The notes under the pieces: generated by a model
The model's database searches: none
What the model was told of the DNA's origin: nothing
Seen by the model: only the letters and a program-made list of their open reading frames with translations
Translations under genes and position numbers: made by a program
In this document: positions 7,401-12,008 of the stretch, piece by piece
Layout of the letters: each line of letters opens with the position of its first letter
Numbering within the stretch: the first letter of the stretch is position 1
Origin: CAWUIO01 sp963922455
Lineage (GTDB): Bacteria > Bacteroidota > Bacteroidia > Cytophagales > Microscillaceae
Direction: 5' to 3'
Assembly (NCBI GenBank): GCA_963922455.1
Contig: CAWUIO010000158.1
Location: forward strand, 1 to 12,008
Length of the DNA stretch: 12,008 nt

Positions 7401-7698
7401 TAAGGGGAACCGTATAGACATCGGTATTTCCGTCGTATTGAGCGGTAAAGGCAATATTCTGCCCATTGGGAGAAAAGTGAGGGAGGGTTTCGGCTCCCTC
7501 CGAACTAGTTAGGCGACGGGCATCTCCTCCCTCTTTGGACACAATCCAAAGATCATTGGCATATACAAAAACGATATGTTGATCACTTAAGGTGGGTTGC
7601 CTAAGGATGCGGGTGCCTTGGGCGAGTAGTTCAGGACTCCCTAAAAGGAAAAGCCCAAGACCTAAGGAGACTCTTAGGAAATGTAAAAATGATTGCAT
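4444..7698 (-). CDS. Tricorn-protease homologue, secreted S41-family serine peptidase
   Basis: The 1084-aa protein has the full tricorn architecture. A signal peptide (about 1-26, ending LLAQG) sends it to the periplasm. Two consecutive beta-propellers follow, with PD40-type repeats (SPDGKYIAY, SPNGQNIAF, SPDSKWIAY), then a C1 domain, a PDZ-like domain (about 765-855) and the C2 peptidase domain. From codon positions the catalytic residues are H743 (VGHSY), nucleophile S967 (ERAGSGGD) and E1025 (VEGEGIAPD), close to H746, S965 and E1023 of archaeal tricorn. The residue before the histidine is Gly742, where tricorn has Ser745. An acidic, Ser/Lys-rich insert at about 535-575 interrupts the second propeller. 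It probably degrades peptides in the periplasm. It is monocistronic, with a promoter-like pair upstream and a terminator 8 bp after its TAA. Confidence 0.93.
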   Translation of the reverse strand: MQSFLHFLRVSLGLGLFLLGSPELLAQGTRILRQPTLSDQHIVFVYANDLWIVSKEGGDARRLTSSEGAETLPHFSPNGQNIAFTAQYDGNTDVYTVPLTGGQPKRLTWHPGADRVCGWTPDGNSVLFSSGREGIPTQEQKFFTVSTQGGMPQALRIPRATTGEISPDGQYAAYQMISFWDPEWRNYRGGQAKPIWVVNLKDLSLIRTPQTDQERHTDPVWLGNRVFFLSERDFANNIWSFDPQTKDLKQHTKHADFDVKSLDAHGDQIVYEQGGYLHLLNPESNETKQLTIQVRGDFHWARERWDKINPQQLINARLSPSGQRALFEYRGEIFTAPQKEGDWRNISQDPSAADRYPVWSPDGSKIAWFSDASGEYQLHIRDQEGLNPARAIALPNPSFYFRPDWSPDGKYIAYTDTDYNLWYVNVNSGEAKKVDTERYAHPNRSLNPVWSPDSKWIAYARLLENQFKVIKAHQVETGKTIQLTDGMSDAISPVWDATGKYLYFLASTNYGLNSGWLDMSSYEHPIERGLYLIVLSKDEPSPLAPLSDEEENKSDSESKAKENDKPVVKIDEDGLSQRILALDIPERNYTALHPGPKSHIFYVESVPNQRGVNLHRYSLKKRKSEVFLTGINYGNVSLDRKKLIYRKGSSWSIVGTAASPPKAGTGKLKLSSMRMKVNPMAEWKQIFREGWRYQRDFLYVENVHGAPWDKVYSWYSPWVDHVRHRSDLNYLVDIIGGEVAVGHSYTRGGDFPDIEFIPIGLLGADFKADKGYYQIEKIYTGENWNPNFRAPLSGPGMHVSAGDYLISVNGLEVKPPQNLYQYFEASADRQIKILVNDKPSREGARTLTVIPVRSEFSLRRFDWIEGNRKKVDELSNGELAYVYVPNTFGQGYAYFNRYYFAQQHKKGAVIDERNNGGGSAADYMVDVMARNLHGYFNSRANDHRPFTTPGAGIWGPKVMIINERAGSGGDLLPYLFRKMEIGPLVGTRTWGGLVGTWDTPRFIDGGRMVAPRGGFYDLNGEWAVEGEGIAPDVEVIQDPAKIANGEDPQLERAVQEALKLIPTQTIKLKPEPPAPVRWKRPGSR

Positions 7699-7719
7699 GC
7701 GATTGTATTTTAGAAATTA

Positions 7720-7749
7720 TATGAGACTCAATATAAGAAGAATCTCATA
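7720..7749. promoter_or_regulatory. Inverted repeat over the protease promoter, candidate operator
   Basis: TATGAGA (7720-7726) and TCTCATA (7743-7749) are perfect inverted half-sites with a 16-nt spacer; allowing a 2-nt insertion, the symmetry extends into flanking AATT. It overlaps the predicted transcription start and -7 box of the protease gene, a typical place for a repressor site. AT-rich sequence could produce this by chance. Confidence 0.3.
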
Positions 7750-7776
7750 ATTAATAAGTGGGGATTTTGGCACAAA
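7746..7776 (-). promoter_or_regulatory. Candidate promoter of the tricorn-like protease gene
   Basis: On the minus strand, TTTG (7776-7773) is followed after exactly 19 nt by TAATTATG (7753-7746), one mismatch from TAnnTTTG. Spacing and both boxes fit the Bacteroidota sigma-factor consensus. The predicted start near 7739 leaves a leader of about 40 nt before the ATG at 7698. Confidence 0.45.
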
Positions 7777-7778
7777 TC

Positions 7779-7907
7779 GGCTGAGGGATAGAGCGGCCTG
7801 TTTGAGCCCGCCGCTGGAATGCGGGTGGGCTGGCGAGTAGCGAAAGCCCGACCACTGGGGTTTTGGGCAGGTTCGCGGGGGGATTTAGCCCGGTGGGCAG
7901 CCCCTCC
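7779..7907 (+). repeat. Structured dispersed repeat, copy 2 (diverged)
   Basis: This copy has the orientation of copy 1 and shares the blocks at 7783-7792 (GAGGGATAGA), 7801-7816 (TTTGAGCCCGCCGCTG) and 7820-7850 (hairpin region with CGAAAGCCCG), but lacks the pyrimidine-rich left block. The insert-closing arms are changed yet still complementary: GCCCGACC (7846-7853, one bulged G) can pair with GGTGGGC (7892-7898), in place of GCCCGCGC with GCGCGGGC in copy 1. The right end (GGGCAGCCCC) is recognisable at 7895-7904. It lies between the divergent protease and barrel genes, not behind a stop codon. The 286-310 bp between those genes hold this repeat plus the protease promoter; I see no extra gene. 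Confidence 0.7.
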
Positions 7908-7979
7908 GTTTATTAATTCAATTTTTTGGGGAAAATTTAAATAGGAAAACCTCTTCAAATTTAAATCAGATTCGGGTTG

Positions 7980-7987
7980 CAACTTTG
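7980..7987 (+). promoter_or_regulatory. Weak candidate -7 box for the outer-membrane protein gene
   Basis: CAACTTTG differs from TAnnTTTG at one fixed position. A start near 7994 would fall upstream of the ATG at 8009 and beyond the TTG at 7985, supporting the ATG as start. The -33 region is only T/A-rich. Confidence 0.25.
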
Positions 7988-8008
7988 AAACAGTTAATCG
8001 TGATAAGC

Positions 8009-10834
8009 ATGAAAAAATTAGTATTAAATTTTATTTTTTTAAGTCTGAGCTTTGGGGTACACGCTCAGCTGATCGATGTGCAAGGAAGCATTCGAGATCA
8101 AAACACTCAAGAAAGTCTTCCGGGAGCGCATATTTATCTTACCCGTTTGCCCGATTCGGCCCTAGTAGCTCAAATCAGTGATGGACAAGGGAACTTCCGT
8201 TTTGAAGGGATCCGTCCGGGGCGGTATTTTGTGCGAATTACCTACATTGGGTACCAGGAACTGCGTGATAATATTCTCCTGAGTCGGCAAAATGCCCAAA
8301 TTCCTGCTTTCAATTTGGTGCAAGACCAAACAACTTTAAAGCAAATTGAGGTAGTTGACAAGATGCCGGTAGCCGAGCAAAAGGGAGATACCATCCAATT
8401 TAACGCCGATGCGTACAAAACCAATCCCGATGCCAGTGCCGAAGACCTGGTGACCAAACTGCCGGGGGTTCGCTTGGAAAATGGCCGGGTAACGGCCCAA
8501 GGGGAAAATGTGCAGCAAGTGCTCGTAGATGGCAAGCCTTTTATGGGCAATGACCCCCAGGCGGCTTTGAAAAACCTGCCGGCCGAGGTGATCTCTAAAA
8601 TTCAAGTGTTTGACCAGCAGAGCGATCAATCCCGGTTTACAGGGTTTGACGACGGGCAAACCACCAAAACCATCAATATCGTTACCAAAAAGGAGGCAAG
8701 AAATGCCGAATTTGGTACCGTATACGGTGGGTACGGAACGGATGATCGGTATAAGGCTGGCTTAACCTTGCACCGTTTTCGGGAAGATACCCGTTTCTCT
8801 ATCATAGGCCAATCTAACGATATCAATCAACAAAATTTTGCCACAGATGATCTCTTGGGAGTAGTGGGTGGAAGCGGTAATCAAGGCGGCAGGGGAGGCG
8901 GTCGCGGAGGAGGACGCGGTTGGGGAAGCTTCTCTACCCAAGGGAGTGTCAATGATTTTTTGGTGACTCAACAAGATGGAATAACCCAGTCTCACGCTGG
9001 GGGATTTAATTTTTCTGATTCTTGGGGGAAGAAGGCCGAGTTGACTACCAGCTATTTTTATAATTATGGAGATAATGATGCCATCAGCCGGATCAACCAA
9101 CAGTTTGTGTCAGACAGTGACTCCGGACAGATTTATCAAGAAAATAATTTTAGCAGCAGCATTAACCAAAACCACCGTTTTAATCTTCGTTTTAAATACG
9201 ATTTTAGTCGGCGGACCTCCATGTTGGTAACCAGCCGGGTCAACTATCAGCTCAATGAGGGTTTACAAACGATTGATGGAGTTACTACCCAGTCGGGTTT
9301 GACCTTAAACCAAACCGTGAATGATTATACTACCGATCTGCAAGGTTGGGATACCCAAAATAATATCATCTTGCGCCATCGCTTAAAGAAATTGGGGCGT
9401 ACCATCACATTTAGGCTTCGTACGTCTTACAATAACCAAAAGGGGGAACGGTTTTTAGAGGCCAATAACCAGTTTAATGAGGGAGAGGAGGTGCAGCTTG
9501 ATTCCTTAAACCAATTTAGTGTTTTGGATGCCCCGGGCCTAAATGTAAATGGGAATGTAAACTTTACCGAAATGCTCAGCCGGCGTACCTTGTTGATGTT
9601 CAACTATTCAGCGGGCATGCAAGCGAGCGATTACGAGCAAAGTACCTTCAACTTTGTAGATAATGAACAGAATTTTAGTGAGCTAGATACGGCCCTTAGT
9701 AGTGTTTTTGAAAGTAATTACTGGACCCAATCTGGGGGTGTGAGCCTGTTGCGCCGGGGTAAAAAATTCACCGGAATGATCCGGCTCAATGCCCAATGGG
9801 CACGCCTGGAAAGTGATGCTGTCTTTCCGGAGGTCCAAAATATTCAACAAGATTACTTCAATATTTTGCCCTTTGGGTTTATACGGTATAAGTTTTCAGA
9901 CAATAAAAACTTGAGGGTTTTCTACCGTTCTAGCACCACGCCCCCCAGTGCCTCCCAACTTCAAACGGCCATTGATAATAGTAACCCGATCCAGTTAAGC
10001 ACAGGAAACCCCAACCTGGACCAAGAAGTGAGGCATTTTGTGGTAGCCCGTTACTCAGCCACCTTAGCAGATCAAACGGCGGTTTTATTTGCCCTGATTC
10101 GGGCCGAATATCGAGATAATTACATTGGCAATAGCACCTTAATTGCCAATCAGGATATCCCCTTAGGTGATGGGTCTGTGTTAGAGCGGGGGTCTCAACT
10201 GAGCCAACCCGTCAACCTGGATGGTTATTGGAATATCCGGTCTTTGTTGAGCTATGGTTTTCCGGTGAAGGCCTTAAAATCCAACCTGAACCTGGACCTT
10301 TCTTTGAATTACTCTCGTACTCCGGGCCAGATCAACGATGAGATCAATTATAACAACAACCCCGCCCTTGGGCTTGGCTTCACGTTGAGCAGTAATATCA
10401 GTGAGAAAGTTGATTTTACCTTGTCTAGTCGTACGCAATACAATTGGAGCACCAACTCTCTCCAAGAGGATTTAGATTCTCGTTTTTGGGACCAGCAGAC
10501 TTCCTTACGTTTTTACTGGAATATTTGGAAAGGCTTGGTTTTCCGCTCAGATGTGAGACACCAAGCCTACCGGGGATTATCCGATGGCTTCAATCAGGAT
10601 TATGTATTATGGGGGGCTAGTCTGGCGTATAAAGTGTTTAAAAATAAACGGGGAGAAATTCAACTATCGGCCTTTGATCTTCTCAAGCAAAATAACAGCA
10701 TTCAACGGAATATTACGGAAACGTATATTGAGGATCAAGAAACCAATGTGCTGACCCGCTACGTCATGCTAACTTTCACGTATCGCCCGCGAAGCTTTGG
10801 TAAGAAGCCTAACAAGAGCGGCAATACTCGATAA
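8009..10834 (+). CDS. TonB-dependent-receptor-like outer-membrane beta-barrel protein
   Basis: The 941-aa protein is read from the ATG at 8009; a longer frame begins at a TTG at 7985, but the ATG gives a clean signal peptide (MKKLVLNFIFLSLSFGVHA, then Gln20). Residues about 21-90 form a carboxypeptidase-regulatory-like beta-sandwich (GSIRDQNTQESLPGA and GRYFVRITYIGYQE). Residues about 110-230 resemble a TonB-receptor plug (LVTKLPGVRLENGRV, QVLVDGKPF). The rest is rich in alternating aromatic strands of a large barrel, of the outer-membrane beta-barrel group rather than SusC. No SusD partner is adjacent, arguing against a polysaccharide locus. The ligand is unknown; uptake or surface assembly roles are both possible. 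An unusual Gly/Arg-rich segment lies at residues 287-306. It is divergent from the protease gene. Confidence 0.88.
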   Translation: MKKLVLNFIFLSLSFGVHAQLIDVQGSIRDQNTQESLPGAHIYLTRLPDSALVAQISDGQGNFRFEGIRPGRYFVRITYIGYQELRDNILLSRQNAQIPAFNLVQDQTTLKQIEVVDKMPVAEQKGDTIQFNADAYKTNPDASAEDLVTKLPGVRLENGRVTAQGENVQQVLVDGKPFMGNDPQAALKNLPAEVISKIQVFDQQSDQSRFTGFDDGQTTKTINIVTKKEARNAEFGTVYGGYGTDDRYKAGLTLHRFREDTRFSIIGQSNDINQQNFATDDLLGVVGGSGNQGGRGGGRGGGRGWGSFSTQGSVNDFLVTQQDGITQSHAGGFNFSDSWGKKAELTTSYFYNYGDNDAISRINQQFVSDSDSGQIYQENNFSSSINQNHRFNLRFKYDFSRRTSMLVTSRVNYQLNEGLQTIDGVTTQSGLTLNQTVNDYTTDLQGWDTQNNIILRHRLKKLGRTITFRLRTSYNNQKGERFLEANNQFNEGEEVQLDSLNQFSVLDAPGLNVNGNVNFTEMLSRRTLLMFNYSAGMQASDYEQSTFNFVDNEQNFSELDTALSSVFESNYWTQSGGVSLLRRGKKFTGMIRLNAQWARLESDAVFPEVQNIQQDYFNILPFGFIRYKFSDNKNLRVFYRSSTTPPSASQLQTAIDNSNPIQLSTGNPNLDQEVRHFVVARYSATLADQTAVLFALIRAEYRDNYIGNSTLIANQDIPLGDGSVLERGSQLSQPVNLDGYWNIRSLLSYGFPVKALKSNLNLDLSLNYSRTPGQINDEINYNNNPALGLGFTLSSNISEKVDFTLSSRTQYNWSTNSLQEDLDSRFWDQQTSLRFYWNIWKGLVFRSDVRHQAYRGLSDGFNQDYVLWGASLAYKVFKNKRGEIQLSAFDLLKQNNSIQRNITETYIEDQETNVLTRYVMLTFTYRPRSFGKKPNKSGNTR

Positions 10835-10862
10835 AGGGCCTAAAATTTAATTTGCCCGAGGC

Positions 10863-10906
10863 TTGACTTCCCGGATCTTAGCTTTACCTTAGATCCCGGA
10901 AGTCAA
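10863..10906. terminator. Long inverted repeat between the barrel gene and alkA-like gene
   Basis: TTGACTTCCCGGATCT (10863-10878) pairs with AGATCCCGGAAGTCAA (10891-10906) at 15 of 16 positions, with a 12-nt loop. It lies 29 bp after the barrel gene stop and ends 9 bp before the glycosylase ATG. A weak T-rich stretch follows (CTTTGTT), so a terminator for the barrel gene is the likeliest role, but the stem would also sit in the leader of the glycosylase mRNA if transcription starts near 10861, as a near-consensus box at 10847-10854 suggests. Confidence 0.6.
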
Positions 10907-10915
10907 CTTTGTTAT

Positions 10916-11824
10916 ATGTCCTCTTTACAGCTACCCATCACCGATCCGGATAATTTTTCTTTTCAAGCTTGCCTGAGTTTTTTAGACCGGGGCTACGATG
11001 ATGTAGAACTGGCCGTGGGCGAGGACTATGCCGATACCTTGCTGCGCGGACCAAAGGGCTTGGCCTACGTACGAGTGAGGCAAGAGGGCAAATTTGTAAG
11101 AGTAGATATCTTGGCAGGAAATACAGAAACGGAAAATGTAGCCTTTGTGGAGCAATACGTGCGGGATTGGTGGGATTTGGACCGTGATTTAACGGCCTTT
11201 ATCGAGATTGTCAAAATCGACCCCAGCCTTTGGGATTTATTTACTCCCTTTCGCGGACTCCGCTTGATGGGGATGCCCCATTTGCTGGGGGCCTTATCTT
11301 GGAGCATCATAGGGCAACAAATCAACCTTAGTTTTGCTTTCCGGCTCAAAAAAAGGCTGCTGGAGACCTACGGAGAAAGCCTCTCTAGCGAAGATCATCG
11401 CCTGTATACTTATCCGGAAGCCTCGCGATTGGCAGCCATTCCTATCGAAGATTTGCGTTTGCTCCAGTTCTCGCAAAGAAAGGCCGAATACCTCACTGGC
11501 ATAGCTCGCTTGGTGCATGAAGGTACCCTGGGCTGGGAGAAATTGGCCAAAATGGACAGCCATGCCGAGAGGAGGGAGGAACTCCTCAAGATCCGGGGGG
11601 TAGGGGAATGGACGGCCCAATATGTATTGATGAAATCTTTCAAGGCCTTGGAGGCCATTCCCTACGGCGATGCGGGGCTCCATCAAGCCTTCAAAAAGAT
11701 CTTAAACCGCCAGGAAAACCCCAGTGCTAGCGAACTCAAAGAATTTCTAGACGACTTTCATCCTTGGCAGGCTTATGTGGTATTTTACCTTTGGCGCAGC
11801 TTGGTGAGTGATAAAAATGCTTAA
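10916..11824 (+). CDS. alkA: DNA-3-methyladenine glycosylase II, AlkA-type
   Basis: The 302-aa protein is an HhH-GPD-superfamily DNA glycosylase that removes alkylated bases such as 3-methyladenine in base-excision repair. An N-terminal AlkA-like domain (about 1-105) precedes the helical core. SIIGQQINLSFA (130-141) is the family's conserved core helix. The helix-hairpin-helix lies at about 223-240 (LLKIRGVGEWTAQYVLMK), and the catalytic aspartate is D252 in IPYGDAGLHQ. Length is slightly above the 282 aa of E. coli AlkA. It is cytoplasmic. It stands alone on its strand, between a long inverted repeat that ends 9 bp before its ATG and repeat copy 3, which begins right after its TAA. No Ada-type regulator is nearby. 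Annotation as 3-methyladenine glycosylase is solid; base range is not determinable from sequence. Confidence 0.92.
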   Translation: MSSLQLPITDPDNFSFQACLSFLDRGYDDVELAVGEDYADTLLRGPKGLAYVRVRQEGKFVRVDILAGNTETENVAFVEQYVRDWWDLDRDLTAFIEIVKIDPSLWDLFTPFRGLRLMGMPHLLGALSWSIIGQQINLSFAFRLKKRLLETYGESLSSEDHRLYTYPEASRLAAIPIEDLRLLQFSQRKAEYLTGIARLVHEGTLGWEKLAKMDSHAERREELLKIRGVGEWTAQYVLMKSFKALEAIPYGDAGLHQAFKKILNRQENPSASELKEFLDDFHPWQAYVVFYLWRSLVSDKNA

Positions 11825-11988
11825 GGTTTGGGGCTTGCCCGCGCCGAATACGTTTTTGCCAGACTAGAAATTTGGGGCCTGGCGCGGGCCGGGCTTTCGC
11901 CACTCGCCGGCCCACCCGCATACCAGCGAGGGGCTCAAACAATGGCTCTATCCCTAAGCCAGTTGAGAAGAGAGAGCAGAGAAAAGAG
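11825..11988 (-). repeat. Structured dispersed repeat, copy 3 (inverted relative to copy 1)
   Basis: This is the reverse-oriented partner of copy 1. The arms GCCCGCGCC (11837-11845) and GGCGCGGGC (11881-11889) are perfectly complementary over 9 bp and enclose a 35-nt insert that shows no similarity to that of copy 1. GGGCCGG (11886-11892) pairs with CCGGCCC (11907-11913), the core hairpin. The purine-rich block 11961-11988 is the complement of copy 1's pyrimidine block. The element starts at the base after the glycosylase TAA. Its outer limit may lie beyond the window end. Confidence 0.8.
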
Positions 11989-12008
11989 AGGAGAGATGGG
12001 GATTTTTG

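Noticed and set aside
7985..8008. TTG start giving eight extra residues on the outer-membrane protein
   Set aside because: The ATG at 8009 starts a textbook signal peptide, and the TTG lies inside the best candidate -7 box.
8009..10834. SusC of a polysaccharide-utilisation locus
   Set aside because: No SusD lipoprotein, glycoside hydrolase or sulfatase gene is adjacent, and the layout fits the generic outer-membrane barrel group better.
11736..11942. Minus-strand 68-codon frame through the glycosylase end and repeat copy 3
   Set aside because: It overlaps a well-supported gene and a structured repeat, and no equivalent frame is preserved in copy 1.

Overview
The window looks like chromosomal DNA of a Bacteroidota bacterium, possibly of the Saprospiria/Lewinella kind; the phylum is fairly secure and the lower rank is a guess. 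The signs are a large outer-membrane beta-barrel protein with an N-terminal carboxypeptidase-regulatory-like domain and TonB-type plug, a periplasmic tricorn-protease homologue, lack of strong Shine-Dalgarno sites, and promoter-like boxes that match the Bacteroidota consensus (TTTG, about 19 nt, TAnnTTTG).

Layout from left to right. A structured repeat (copy 1, about 20-181) lies directly after the stop codon of a minus-strand sugar-isomerase/epimerase-like TIM-barrel gene (182-1243). That gene forms a two-gene operon with a Gfo/Idh/MocA oxidoreductase (1265-2428). Divergent from it is an MFS sugar permease (2554-3753), followed by an unrecognised 125-aa protein (3791-4168). The divergent promoter region holds a perfect 12-bp palindrome, a candidate operator. 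The three recognisable genes look like a small uptake and catabolism locus for a sugar, glycoside or cyclitol whose identity cannot be read from the sequence.

Between two rho-independent terminator-like structures (4198-4227 and 4403-4436) there is about 180 bp without an ORF. It has its own consensus -7 box, a long-range stem starting exactly at the predicted transcription start, a second strong hairpin and the terminator. I call this a candidate small structured RNA and regard it as one of the two most interesting items here.

The minus-strand gene 4444-7698 encodes a secreted 1084-aa tricorn-type S41 serine protease. Divergent from it, 8009-10834 encodes a 941-aa outer-membrane beta-barrel protein. 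Their shared upstream region holds repeat copy 2 and a promoter/inverted-repeat arrangement for the protease. A 16-bp inverted repeat separates the barrel gene from an AlkA-type DNA glycosylase gene (10916-11824), whose stop codon is followed directly by repeat copy 3.

The second notable item is the repeat family: three copies, two of them (1 and 3) nearly identical over long blocks and in opposite orientation at the window edges. They have a conserved GC-rich foldable core and a non-conserved insert bounded by complementary arms, and a terminus that coincides with a TAA stop codon in two of three copies. No transposase, tRNA, rRNA, CRISPR array or prophage gene was seen.
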